From Ascarosepion bandense (lineage: Eukaryota > Mollusca > Cephalopoda > Sepiida > Sepiidae), in assembly GCA_037127315.1 (NCBI GenBank), contig JBBBDQ010001944.1:667001-731000 (forward strand): a stretch of DNA of 64,000 nt, given 5' to 3'. The position numbers were made by a program, and so were the translations under genes. The notes below the pieces were generated by a model. That model had not been told where the DNA came from. It ran no database searches and saw nothing but the letters and a program-made list of their open reading frames with translations. Below, in pieces: positions 1-10,494 of the stretch; the first letter of the stretch is position 1, and every line of letters starts with the position of its first letter.

Positions 1-24
1 CGAAGATTTGCGCTAAGATTTGTC

Positions 25-335
25 ACAACAAATTGGTGTCAAAGGTCCACAGCAATAATGTTCTCTTTTCTTTCGTCTACCTTTTTCTAAAACCTCATCG
101 TTTACCCTAAAATCTCACGTGGTCAGCCCATGGTATCTTTGGCATCTTTTTGTAGAACAACATTTCTGTTACTTCAAGACACTTCATCTGTGTGAAGATT
201 GTTAAGCATTCACTGCCATACAGGATGAGAGATATGTAAAAGTATAATACACTTTTCTTCTTTTTTAACGGACTTATTTTTTAGCTTCTTAATGTTTTGC
301 TTAGATTTTGGAATGCTTCTTTGGTCACGGACACC
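25..335 (-). mobile_element. RTE-type LINE reverse transcriptase fragment (decayed)
   Basis: Read on the minus strand, this gives a broken reading with ILYGSE, then EVTEMLFYKKM and PKIPWADHV. This is the pattern seen C-terminal to the RT core in RTE-type elements, and in the other RTE copies of this window (compare 51.0-51.8 kb: EATEMCFYRT). Stops and frame changes make it a dead fragment. The left part may continue beyond the window. The assignment rests on these short matches. Confidence 0.55.
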
Positions 336-1450
336 TGGTTAGTGAATATATAGGAGGAATCTTCCTCCATGACTGTAGGCTTCAGTATATGTCTTCCGGC
401 CAGAGATGTATCATACTGACTCTGGCTGCATACATAGCTATAGAGTCCTATCTACCTCATTGTGCTAGAAGCCAGTTGATTGTATAAGAAAGTCCGTCCA
501 CTATTTGACATCTATGGGTTTTTATCCTGCTTAGTGGTGGAACCTATTTTGTCAACGATGACCCGGTTCACAATCTCCCTTATCTTTTGATTGGGAGTAA
601 CGGTTCATTTCTTGTTTCTTGTTTAAGATCAGTCTTTTGTTTCCTTCTAAATGTTTCGCATTTTCTTTTACTCACAATAGCTTTTTATGTTTTAGTAGCA
701 ATAAAGCTTTGCTTGGGGTGAATTGATTAAAAAGATGTTGCCATTAGCATTCATAGTGTGATCTGACAGAAGAATAATGTTATTTTTTTATCTGTGAGTT
801 TTCATGACTTCTTGGTAAAAGTAGTGAAGTTTTTCAATTCGTAATCGCCTTTCTTCTAGACCAAGGGCGATTTCTCTATGGCTAAGGATGTAAAGAAATT
901 GAATCGTGCCTTTCTAAAAAGCATTAACGAGAAAGGCCGGTATTTGGACATTACTCGCAGATCCCCGACATTGATAAAAAATACGCTAAACCCCCATGGG
1001 ATAAGAGAGTTAAACCATTTAATTGCTCTGTTAAAATTATAACGCTCCCACCAGCAACGCATTTAAACACCTATTGATACGGGATAGATGCCAGCCATAT
1101 TTAAAAACATTGCTCTAAAAATTATATAATTGTTGCTCAGAAGCCCACTCCTTGGGGACATAATCAGATATAAAATTTGTACAGTGCCTAATTGGTAGAC
1201 GAAAAAAGCAAAACACTATCGCTCTATTCATCAAACTGAAAAACGGCATCTAGTCAATTAGTTCGTTTAGCAACTTTAAAAAGAGAAAAATTCACAAAAG
1301 TCCGCGTAATAAATATGTACGATGAGAGTAGAAAAAGTCATTAACAATACTATTTAACAAGTGATTTGAAGAATTCATTATTATAAACTAGTGGGCCCAT
1401 GCCATCAAAATGACGGCCACATATATATTGATGTACCTACTATTGAGTCT
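336..1450. other. AT-rich stretch without recognised features
   Basis: No ORF or repeat match to the rest of the window could be assigned. The minus-strand open frame at 856-1062 (68 codons) has no recognisable motif and is treated as chance. Confidence 0.4.
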
Positions 1451-1451
1451 A

Positions 1452-1477
1452 CAAGAAAGAAAGAAAGAAAGAAAGAA
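1452..1477. repeat. (GAAA)n microsatellite
   Basis: Five to six tandem GAAA units are visible just upstream of the ~290-bp direct repeat that flanks the PLE remnant. Confidence 0.8.
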
Positions 1478-1485
1478 GCTGTATC

Positions 1486-1785
1486 CCTCAACATATAACC
1501 TATATTTTCAAATTTAAAAGACGACCTTCATTTTGGTTAATTAAATTAAACACACACATAAATGTAAAGTTCTTTCTGTCTTCTCCATCTATATTAGCTA
1601 TTTATATAACAAACGTTTTGATTTTTTAATCTCAAATGTAAATCATTTTCCCAAGAATTATTCAACATTGCCTGATAGCGATGTAAATTCTGAAAACATA
1701 GATGTTTCCGTGTCGCAATTTAAATTAAATTAATTTTAAATAAAAAATTAAATTATAATGCTCTCATTAAGATTGAGCTCTCTAG
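1486..1785 (+). repeat. Left ~290-bp direct repeat flanking a Penelope-like remnant
   Basis: It matches 3617-3905 in the same orientation along most of its length. Shared blocks include ACATATAACCTATATTTTCA, AATGTAAATCATTTTC and CATTGCCTGAT. Divergence is substantial, so the pair is old. Direct repeats around a PLE coding remnant fit the pseudo-LTR (pLTR) organisation known for Penelope-like elements. That reading is inference. Confidence 0.6.
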
Positions 1786-1870
1786 AGAAAAAAATGTTAC
1801 TACTTCTGCGATTTGTGCATTAATCTTAAGCGATGAATTGAGTTCATTGTATATAATACGCTAAAATTTT

Positions 1871-2012
1871 CCTTCTCCATGCTCCTATGGCTTAGAGGTT
1901 ACCAAATCGACTGTCACCAAATTGGTTGAGTTTCGCTTCCAGCTAGAAGTAAGTGATGTCTAGCCATTCTGATGAGCTGTGATACAGCGAAATAGGCTTG
2001 TATGTGGATGAG

Positions 2013-2020
<8 letters not shown>
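1871..2020 (+). mobile_element. SINE-B copy (tRNA-derived type ending in (TA)n)
   Basis: The head contains a CTATGGCTTAGAGGTTA box-A-like segment and a GTTTCGCTTCC box-B-like segment. The body block GATGAGCTGTGATACAGCGA is shared with copies at 19.95, 21.1-21.7 and 22.9 kb. The 3' end runs directly into a (TA)n(TG)n array. A pol III-transcribed tRNA-derived SINE is the likely origin. Confidence 0.6.

Positions 2021-2092
<72 letters not shown>
2017..2092. repeat. (TA)n(TG)n compound microsatellite
   Basis: About 15 TA units followed by about 20 TG units directly abut the 3' end of the SINE-B copy. The open frame across it (alternating Tyr-Ile then Val-Cys) is a repeat artefact. Confidence 0.9.
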
Positions 2093-2094
<2 letters not shown>

Positions 2095-2264
2095 CCCTCC
2101 TGTCATATTCAGAGGTTTAGTTTATTTTCTTCTCATGTCTTCTTTCTTTCAAGCTGGCTTTATGAAAGTGTCATATCCTTCAGCTAGAGTTTAGACTGCT
2201 TCTTTTCGGTGCGATGTATACAATGTAGCTTCAAGGATATTGTCTTAGATTTCTATATACAAAT

Positions 2265-3300
2265 ATAAAAAAGTAGATTTTCTCGACGTGACTTTATATT
2301 TAGACAATAATATATAGCAAGCATACCATACAGAAAGCCTTATATATCCACCCAAAATCTGACAATCCTCCATCCATTCATATTAATAAGCATGTACCCT
2401 CATCTATAGAATATAGAATTAGTGGAAATTCCACAACTGAAGAAATATTTAATAAACACAATAATTTTTATAACACTGCCTTAAAAAATAGTGGACATAA
2501 AAGCCCAAATATTAAATATGTAAAGAAGAATGTCTACTCGCGAAAAGAAAATAGAAAGAGAAAAATTATTTGGTATACATCCCATTATGACCAAATGATC
2601 AGCAGTAAACTAGGCAACAATCCCTCGCTTTGTTTGAGAAACATTTTACGAATAATAATTTATTAACCAATATTTTCAATAGGAATAATCTAAAATTAAC
2701 TTATAACTTTGCGGATAATCTAGAAAAAATTATTAAAAAAACAAACAAACCATAATAATAATAATTTAAACTGAAATATTTAGCCTAAATGAAAATAAGA
2801 AACTCCCAAAAACTGAAATCAATAATTTAGACAATAATAAAAGTAATTTTAGAAACACTGTAGAGTGTCCATTTAAAAATAATTGCCTTAAGCAATCTGT
2901 TATTTATCAATGTATCATTTTTTCTACTGAAAACCCTAGTAATATAAAAATTTATATTGGAAATACTAAAAATTCGTTGAAGTAAAGAATTTATCAATAT
3001 ACTTCTTCAGTTAATAAGAATAAGTATCGGAATAGAACATCCCTATCGAAATAATTTTTGTATTTAAAAGAAATCAATAAACCTACTAAAATAAAATAGA
3101 AAAGTAAAAATAAAATGTAGAAAAATGTAAGTCTTTAAACAACCCATGCAATTTGCGTCTCAATGAAAAATTATATATTATTAAATTTCTTAAAAATAAA
3201 AATCTAGTAAATAAACGTAAGGGAATTAAAGTCATCTGTAAACATTGCAAAATGCTCATCTTAGAATATCGTTAATAATTCGTCATAAAAGAATATCGAT
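2265..3300 (+). pseudogene. Penelope-like element, decayed RT end, linker and GIY-YIG endonuclease region
   Basis: Conceptual translation with frame changes shows in order: LDVTLYL (end of the RT domain, ~2283), SSIHINKHVPSSIEYRISG (linker), a Lys/Arg-rich KRKIIWYTSHYDQM block, the Cys-bearing VECPFKNNCLKQSVIYQC block and IKIYIGNTKNSLK, a GIY-YIG-type core (~2950). This order is characteristic of Penelope-like elements with a C-terminal GIY-YIG nuclease. Many stops are present and the upstream RT core is missing. It lies between two direct ~290-bp repeats (1486-1785, 3617-3905), which suggests a pLTR-bounded copy. A non-PLE retroelement sharing this C-terminal region is the main alternative. 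Confidence 0.7.
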
Positions 3301-3616
3301 TAACTTACCTATATCCAGTATTTTGTTTCGTATTATGATATATTAATTTAAAAGATATTAAATGTTATTCTAGTTAAAAGTATATGAAAAGTTAATGAAA
3401 TAAATGCACACTGAACCAAAATAAACATAGTTTAATCTTACGAAAAGTCTCATTAAGTCAGTTAAAAACATGATTTCTTTCTGTCTTGTTTTAAAAATAG
3501 CTAGGATACAAAGAAATCTATGAGAATAATTGTGTAGCTAGAGTATATATATTGCACCATATAAAGGAACAGTATAGATTCTAGCGTAATGATAAGATAA
3601 AAAAGAAAAAATCCCG

Positions 3617-3905
3617 TATTCCACAACATATAACCTATATTTTCAAATTTAAATGCCGACTTTCATTCCAATTAGTTAAATTAAACACACACATATAATG
3701 TAATTTTTTCTGTTTTTTCCTCTATATTAACACTTAAAATAAGAAACATACGCTTTTTTGCATTCAAATGTAAATCATTTTCACCACAAGTATTCATCAT
3801 TGCCTGATGGCGGTGTAAAATCTCGCAACATAAAAATTTCCGTTTCGCAATGTAAATTAAATTGTTTTAATTAAAAGGAAAACAAATTTAATTATAATCA
3901 TATTA
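3617..3905 (+). repeat. Right ~290-bp direct repeat flanking a Penelope-like remnant
   Basis: Homologous to 1486-1785 in direct orientation. See that entry for shared blocks. The two copies differ by many substitutions and short indels. Confidence 0.6.
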
Positions 3906-3992
3906 TGCATTACAATGTAAGTTGTATTGACCACTTTTTAAACGAGTAAATGCCGGAGAACTCGGGATTCTAAGCATGTTAGTTCTCTTCAC

Positions 3993-4020
3993 CTATATAT
4001 ATATATATATATATATATAT
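3993..4020. repeat. (TA)n microsatellite
   Basis: About 14 TA units. Two further TA arrays lie at 4243-4287 and 4315-4361. Confidence 0.9.
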
Positions 4021-4242
4021 TCTTCATTTGTTAACGAGTTATTACGCGACATAGGTTCCTACCATCTCTTCAGGCGATTTGCAAGTCACCTAAAGGCACC
4101 ACCTGGTAGAAACCTAGGTCACCTAATAACTCTTCTACAAATGAAAAATATTATAATTTTCTACATTATAATTCTATTGAACACTTTTTAATACAACTGT
4201 ATATTTGTCTAATTTTATTATAACCCAAAACTAAATAATTAG

Positions 4243-4290
<48 letters not shown>

Positions 4291-4313
4291 AAGGTCTTTA
4301 TTATTGCAGTGAG

Positions 4314-4361
<48 letters not shown>
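4243..4361. repeat. Paired (TA)n arrays before the LINE insertion
   Basis: Two TA arrays are separated by a 28-bp spacer. The second runs into TTCACTGTACGATGACA, which recurs after a shorter TA array at 6112. Confidence 0.85.
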
Positions 4362-4365
<4 letters not shown>

Positions 4366-4377
4366 CTGTACGATGAC

Positions 4378-5957
4378 ACAAAGCGAGCGGTGGTGACGGA
4401 ATCCCAACCATAGTCTTAAAGAAATGTGCCCCTGAAATCTCCTCTGTCCTTTCTAAGCTCTACAACCTCTGTCTATCTGCTTCCTGCTTTCCTGCCTGTT
4501 GGAAATGTTCCGCTGTAGTTCCTATATTTAAAAACACTGGAGAACCCTCTGACCCTGCAAGTTACCGCCCTATCAGCCTTCTTCCGATCTTTGGCAAAGT
4601 GTTCGAAGCCATTATCAACGCCGAGGTGGTTTAGCATCTCAGAGCACACAGGCTCCTCTCAGACAAGCAATATGGTTTCCGCTTCACCAGGTCTACTGCT
4701 GATATGCTAACGACCATCACCGAGTACATATACCAGGCACTCGACAGGAATGGCGAAGCCCGAACAGTTGCATTGGATATATCTAAGGCGTTCGACAGAG
4801 TTTGGCATGCTGGCCTTCTATGTAAACTGCGGAGCTATGGTATAACTGGACATTTGTTTGAACTAATCCAGTCATTCCTCTCTAACCGCACAATGAAGGT
4901 GGTATTAAACGGACATGCCTCTCAGAAATACCATAGAAACGCAGGTGTCCCCCAAGGCTCCATCTTAGGTCCTACACTCTTACTGATGTACATTAATGAT
5001 CTCCCTGATTCGATAAGAGCCCAAATAGGTTTGTACGCCGATGACACCACAGTTTACTCTCGCCTCCTACAAAAATCTGGTGTAGGCGTCAAAGCTAACC
5101 TCGCAGCCGAGATTGAAAAAGACCTCCAATCCATATTTGACTGGGGTAAGCTAGTAAATTTTAATGCTTCTAAAACGAAGCTACTTTCAATTAACCATCA
5201 TCGACAATCTCAACTACCTCCCATTAGCATGGACCAGGCTTGCCTCCCAGAGAGTAAAACGCTACGCCTCCTTGGTCTCACACTTTCAGCCGACCTCAAA
5301 TGGAATGATTATATCGAAACCATTGCTAAATCCACTGCTATGAAAGTCGGTTCCCTGTGTAGGGCCCGGAAGTTTTTTCCGTCTAAATCTATCCTGCACA
5401 TTTATAAATCTACCATCCGCTCGTGCATTGAATACTGCTGCCATGTCTGGTCGGGTGCCCCTGCTGTTCTCCTCGGGCTTCTCGATAAGGTTCAGAGGAG
5501 GGTTTGTAATGTGATAGATACCGACTTGGCAGACCGCCTGCAGTCTCTCTCCCACCGGCGCGACGTGGCTTCCCTGTGTCTCTTCTATAAATACTTTCAC
5601 GGCTTCTGCTCCGATGAACTTAGATCACTAGTGCCCTCTAAATACGAATGTGAACGAGATACTAGATTAGCGACTAGATCCCACCCTTTTACAGTGAAAC
5701 CGATAAAATACAGCCGCAACTTCTACTCCAACAGTTTCTTTCCTCGCACTTCCCGACTGTGGAATTCTCTTCCACACGATTGCTTCCCCGACGGCTACAA
5801 TCTCCATGAGTTTAAATGTAAGGTCAATAGACACCTCCTAACACACTAACCTGCTCCCATTCTATCAAGCACTCTTCCCATCTGCCCTCCTCCTGACATT
5901 CCTTATATCTAACCACTCCTTCTCTTTACCTTCCCCTATGTAGCCCCATGCGCAATT
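4378..5957 (+). mobile_element. Jockey/CR1-superfamily LINE, truncated at both ends
   Basis: Contains the C-terminal RT part of the dominant LINE family of this window plus a short 3' untranslated stretch ending TATGTAGCCCC. The family 3' tail seen in other copies (GTGGCGTTACCGCC, then TGAAACGATTAAAA) is missing. The element sits between TTCACTGTACGATGACA on the left and AATTATTGCAAAATAAT on the right. These two are contiguous at 6112-6150, which looks like an uninterrupted version of the site. No long target-site duplication is visible. Confidence 0.8.
4381..5849 (+). pseudogene. LINE reverse transcriptase pseudogene (fingers/palm to C-terminus)
   Basis: In one frame it reads ASGGDGIPTIVLKK, then SYRPISLLPIFGKVFE, a TAG stop at 4632-4634, QYGFRFTRSTAD, and a 381-codon open stretch from 4704. 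That stretch has ALDISKAFDRVWH (RT motif A, ~4760), AGVPQGSILGPTL (motif B, ~4945) and LYADDTTVYS (catalytic YADD, ~5033), then the thumb/C-terminal LSHRRDVASLCLFYKYFHG block (~5550). Homologues copy LINE RNA by target-primed reverse transcription. The endonuclease and N-terminal RT are absent and a stop lies upstream of motif A, so the copy is dead although its YADD is intact. It is the best-preserved RT in the window. Confidence 0.85.
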
Positions 5958-6215
5958 ATTGCAAAATAATCAGGCAAGATCTTTTATATCTCATAAAAAC
6001 TTTAATAACTACGAGTAAAAAAAGAACCGAGCTGACTGTACCTCAATATTGTCTCCCTCCCTCTTTCTCTCTCTCTCTCCGCCATGAGCGTAACAGGATA
6101 TATATATATATATTCACTGTACGATGACATAATTATTGCAAAATAATAAGGCAAGAGCTTTCATATCTGATAATAAACTTTAATACCTAGGAGTATATAT
6201 ATATATATATATATA
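5958..6215. repeat. Duplicated flank of the LINE insertion and (TA)n arrays
   Basis: 5951-6020 (AATTATTGCAAAATAATCAG...) and 6130-6195 are direct repeats. Between them are a CT-rich stretch and a short TA array ending TTCACTGTACGATGACA (6112-6129). A further TA array is at 6195-6222. Confidence 0.7.
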
Positions 6216-6222
6216 TATACAA

Positions 6223-7470
6223 ATAAATACACAACAAAATTTATTATACGTACTCAACGTATTGGAGAAAGTAAAATACAATTTTCAATACGAAACAATT
6301 TTACTTTTATTTATTTTAAATTTTACTGTGTACAAGTCCCCAGTGCTACTCAGGTTTGAAGCTTACGTTGATGTGTAGTTTTGTTAATAAGAGGGGAAGA
6401 AAACAGTTAACTTTAAAACAGGTCAAGATTGTAGTGATTGGGAAAGCATCCTTTTGGGAGTCCGTCCCTCAGAGTAGTCGTTCGCGAGAAGCTGTTTCAT
6501 TGGAACTTACTTCTCGCTGATGGTATACAGAGAGAGTACGTGGATTGATACTATGTAATCTATGTGGCTGGTCCTAGCCGTCAAAATTAGACATGGCAGA
6601 AACATGGAATTTCGTTCGTTCGAGAACTTTTAATCGAAGTAGTGATAGGTAGAGTAGGTAGAGATTTGCCCCATCCCTCCCGTGTGAGAAAGATTGAAGC
6701 GAGGAAAAGAAACACTATCCAAAAAGGACTCAGAAACGCTTTTAAACTCTGTCCTGGAAAGTCAGGACAAGGCAACTACCGGCCAATATAGCTGCAGTAC
6801 ACCATTTGTGTCTAAACTGCCTCTTGTAAAAGTAGAGAATAACATGAGGAGTCAGGTACTTACTGAAGCAGTACAGAGAGCCAAACATTTTGTCCGAGTC
6901 TTTAGCAATGGATCGTACTTAAGAGTTTCACTTGAGGTCAGGTGTCAGTTTGATGTCTAATATGATCTCAAGGCACGGTGCCTCGCGAGGGAACATTTTT
7001 TCTTGTCTAGTGGGAATTTGAGGTCTGATCGGCGGTGAGGGAACATCACTGCGTACTAAAGTTAAAGATACTTCTGTAATGTAAACAAATGTTAATAATG
7101 CAATATAGTTGCATATATAACACTATATATAGTATACATACACAAGGCAGGTGAATTCAACTATCAGGAATGACAGCAAAACACTTTTCTTTTCCCCAAT
7201 TTAAAGAAAGAAGCTCACAAATGTATGCTGGGATTTTTCCTAGCTAATAAAATAGACTGGTTCTCGTTCAGCGACTGCTACCACTTCTGGTCACCGTGTG
7301 GCTCTAAGCACCATGGCAGGTGAGATTATTTCACCAAGTTTCATTTTCCCCACATTTGAAAACTGCTGGGGTGGTACCGAAATACTTTCCGGGGACCGAC
7401 TAACAATCGTGAACTTCACAATCTGCTGTCGTTCACATCCTTCAATTCCTGCTAATTCCTCCAGTCTTTG
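6223..7470. other. Stretch without recognised features
   Basis: No TE domain or cross-copy repeat was recognised. Open frames at 6694-6960 (+, 88 codons) and 6587-6775 (-) overlap each other and carry no motif I know. They are not called as genes. Confidence 0.4.
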
Positions 7471-7473
7471 TAT

Positions 7474-7605
7474 TTTCGTTGCATACGGTGTGTATGCAAC
7501 GAAATACAATGGCTTGTAATACAACGAAATACGAAATACAACGAAATACAATGGCTTCGACGGTGGACCGTCGAAGCCATTGGTGTAATGGCTTCGACGG
7601 TCCAC
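7474..7605. repeat. Cluster of short perfect inverted repeats
   Basis: Near 7477-7505 TTTCGTTGCATAC and its complement GTATGCAACGAAA flank a 5-nt loop. At about 7550-7605 the block AATGGCTTCGACGG occurs three times in alternating orientation (sense, complement after TGGA, sense), so at least two hairpins can form. ACAACGAAATAC occurs twice between them. Confidence 0.75.
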
Positions 7606-7853
7606 CGCATCTTCACTAGCTTTGCATATGCAGAAAAAAATTCATCAGTAAAGGCTGTTTTTAACTTAGCCTCTATTTTCTTTGTATTCCGTTGATCCTC
7701 TTCGCTCAACTGGAGATATAAGACCAGGGCGTCTCCTTCTTAAAACAGGGGCATAATGCTTGCGAGGTCGTGGATTTTTGTAATCTCGCTACCAATTTCA
7801 CTTTCGCCAACCAGGCCATTATGTTGCCTTCGACACTGAAATTTTTCACAATA

Positions 7854-7854
<1 letters not shown>

Positions 7855-7909
<55 letters not shown>

Positions 7910-8583
7910 GTTACCTATAGACTCTGAAACGGCTGAACCGATTTTCTTGAAAATTTACACAGTTGTATTATAACCGTCTGCGAGTGTTCTTAGCTAGGTT
8001 TTGTGTCCAGGTACCCCCGATAAAAATCGATAATCGACAAAATCGTGTTATAGAAGGAGTGGTCCGATTTTAATCAAATTTGATCCACTCATAGACAAAG
8101 ACCTAAGAAGTGATATTTAAAAGTTTAAAGCTTGCAGTTCTTACAATAGTGCAGAAAATCGATAATATATATATATATATATATATAAAAGGCAAGATGT
8201 TTGTGTATTTGTGTGTCTGTTTATCTGCCTATATGTCTGTATTTTTTCAGCTCTTTTATTTTAGTTTTTGCTTCGGGTTTGGCTCTAAGTAGGTATAATT
8301 TTAGTTCTTAGTCTCAGCTATGATACCATTTATGCAGAGGACTAATTTAGTCTTCAAAATTCACTTTACGACGATAAACTTATTTGATATCGATAGCAGG
8401 AAATCAAAATTTGACTTACATCCATTCATTTTTCTTTCAGTCTACGGTTTCGCTTTAACTGGAAACAACTATTGCTTCTGAGTCTTTCGTGCCAACGTCC
8501 AAAGAGTCTGCGCTCCAGAACTATGGATTAGTTTTAAAGCTTTCATTACACCCGAGCAACGCCGGCCTATACTGCTAGTACAA
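7855..8583 (+). mobile_element. Repeat family R, long copy
   Basis: It begins with a (TG)n run and GTTACCTATAGACTC, passes through AACCGATTTTCTTGAAAAT, GGTACCCCCGATAAAAATCG and an internal (TA)n after AAAATCGATAA, and ends in GAGCAACGCCGGCCTATACT. The same blocks in the same order occur at 29.05-29.56 (-), 36.86-37.68 (+), 39.24-39.42 (-), 41.61-42.23 (-) and 63.10-63.46 kb (-). No protein domain was recognised. The superfamily is not assigned. Confidence 0.75.
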
Positions 8584-8600
8584 GCATAATCTCAAAATAA

Positions 8601-8904
8601 GTCAGTTAAGTGCCATACGTGATACACGCTTTAGGCGATCATGTCTCGAAAGTGACATGACTGACTAGGCAGAAGATTATCCCGCAGTAAGTTACCATTG
8701 CTTTCTTCGGTAGACTGGGTGCCGACCAAGGTTAAAGAACCTAATCTGTCCTATTATTTAACCCATAACTGGATGAAGGCGATGGATTAATACCTTTCCC
8801 AATGGTATTTGTGCGTATGTGAATGCAAGGAATCCAACTGGAATTGAAACTCGGCTCTCCGATTTGTCGTTCCGGGTTGATATCCACTGCACCACAACGC
8901 ACAT
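8601..8904 (-). mobile_element. SINE-A copy (tRNA-derived, ~300 bp)
   Basis: On the minus strand: tRNA-like head with box A TGGTGCAGTGG and box B region, a body with TATGGGTTAAATAA and GGCAACCAGTCTACC-like blocks, a 3' hairpin around CATGTC, and a (CTGA)n end. It resembles the octopus tRNA-derived SINEs described in the literature, but I cannot assign a subfamily. One stem base of the 3' hairpin is changed in this copy. Confidence 0.8.
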
Positions 8905-9343
8905 TAGCGGTGATATTAATGCACACATTTGAAAAAATCTTATGTACAGATGCACACCACACTCACTTAAACATATACCCCGAAACGTGCTAATAGCTTC
9001 TTAGCGAAATTTAGGTTGCCTCGATTTTCTGTGACTTGATTTTGATAAAACTTTCCTCAGCTTGTTTGCACAATATGGCAACACCATTGTTAGGTTTTTA
9101 TTATTCTGTGAAACGACTTTTATTTTTTATTTTATATTCAACAGCTCAAGGTTTATGTTGATACGACGACATATGCGGTTGAGTGTGGGACGCTGATAAT
9201 ATTTAATATCATTTTTTAATATATATTACATTCCCAAAGCGCATATTCCTAAAATATTTTTAAATTTTAAATTTTCAGCGTTTGTACGCACTGTCTTTCC
9301 TGTAAATCTTTTATTGATATGTAAAAATGTATATATCTTTATC
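8905..9343. other. Stretch without recognised features
   Basis: AT-rich DNA between a SINE-A copy and a (TA)n array. No coding or repeat signature recognised. Confidence 0.4.

Positions 9344-9344
<1 letters not shown>

Positions 9345-9393
<49 letters not shown>
9345..9393. repeat. (TA)n microsatellite
   Basis: About 24 uninterrupted TA units. Confidence 0.9.
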
Positions 9394-9396
<3 letters not shown>

Positions 9397-9510
9397 ATTA
9401 TATCAAATCCTTGAACGTAGAGAATAATACAAATAGTTCTATTCAGTATAAACCATTTTAAATAAGGATGTGTACAGAAAACTCAATGGATACTATCTAG
9501 AGCAATATAA

Positions 9511-9895
9511 TATTTTTTTAATCGTTTCATCCCAAGCCAGGCGGTACCGCCACTGCTGCGCAGGCAGCTACACAAGTTTAAAAGTTTAGACAAGAGGTGA
9601 GTGAAGAGAAAAACAAACCAGTTTCAAGGGCAAGGGAATGCTAGGAATACAGGTGTGAAGACAGTTGCGAAGATGGAGATCAAAGAAAAAAACAATATAT
9701 ACAGAGTGCTGTAGAAAAAAGTGGATAAGAGATGGGTATTGACATTGCATTTAAATTCCTGGAGGTTGTAGCCGTCAGGAAAGCAAGTATACGGAAGGGA
9801 GTTCCACAGGCGGGAAGCGCGAGAAAAGAAGCTGATGGAGCAGAATTGTCGGATACATTTGGTTTATCTAACTCTAAATGTGTGGGACCTTGAAA
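9511..9895 (-). mobile_element. LINE 3' end (5'-truncated)
   Basis: The left edge is the complemented 3' tail (TTTTTTTAATCGTTTCA, then CCAGGCGGTACCGCC and the CTGCGCAGGCAGCTAC variant). Moving right it enters the ORF end that encodes RLWNSLPYTCFPDGYNLQEF-like sequence, and stops at about 9895. This is the C-terminal tail of the RT ORF plus the 3' UTR of the dominant LINE. Confidence 0.8.
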
Positions 9896-10149
9896 AAATA
9901 TTTCAAATGTTTCTAAATTATAATTTATTTCGACGGGTAAGTTTTTGGTATCTATCTCATCAATAAGCAACGTTCAAATAGTTTAATTATACCAGAACAT
10001 TAAAACAAAGTAAGTTAATGGCGTAGGCCAGAAATTTATTTTATTTTTCTTGGGTGTTATAAAGTTACTGTCTTGAGTTGCTGTGGAAGGAAGGTTAACA
10101 TTACATCTTTCAAATGTAGCGATAGGAGAAAAATGTTAACAAAATATCA

Positions 10150-10330
10150 AGATACATACCCACAAAATCATATATATATACATACACAACCCATAAACAT
10201 ACAATATATAGAGACACACTCACACACACATTCATGCACACATATAATATATATACATACACACGTTCACAAAATTATATACAGACATGCACACAGACTT
10301 ACATATAAATCTCATACATGAACACATAAT
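10150..10330. repeat. (CA)/(TA)-rich imperfect microsatellite
   Basis: Interspersed ACAC, ATAC and TATATA runs. The open frame across it (His/Thr/Tyr-rich) is a repeat artefact. Confidence 0.7.
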
Positions 10331-10494
10331 TCTAAACTCTTATAAACACATAAAGTAATATACACTAATACAGGCTTATTTATCAAATATAAAAACAAAA
10401 TCCCATTTCCTTCAACAAACAATAAACATAAAAATAAATTCAAGCGTAAATTTTTCAAAAAATAATCAACACAAAATGATATTAAATTTGAATT

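Noticed and set aside
6694..6960. 88-codon frame as a gene
   Set aside because: No recognisable domain or splice context. Kept only as unassigned sequence.
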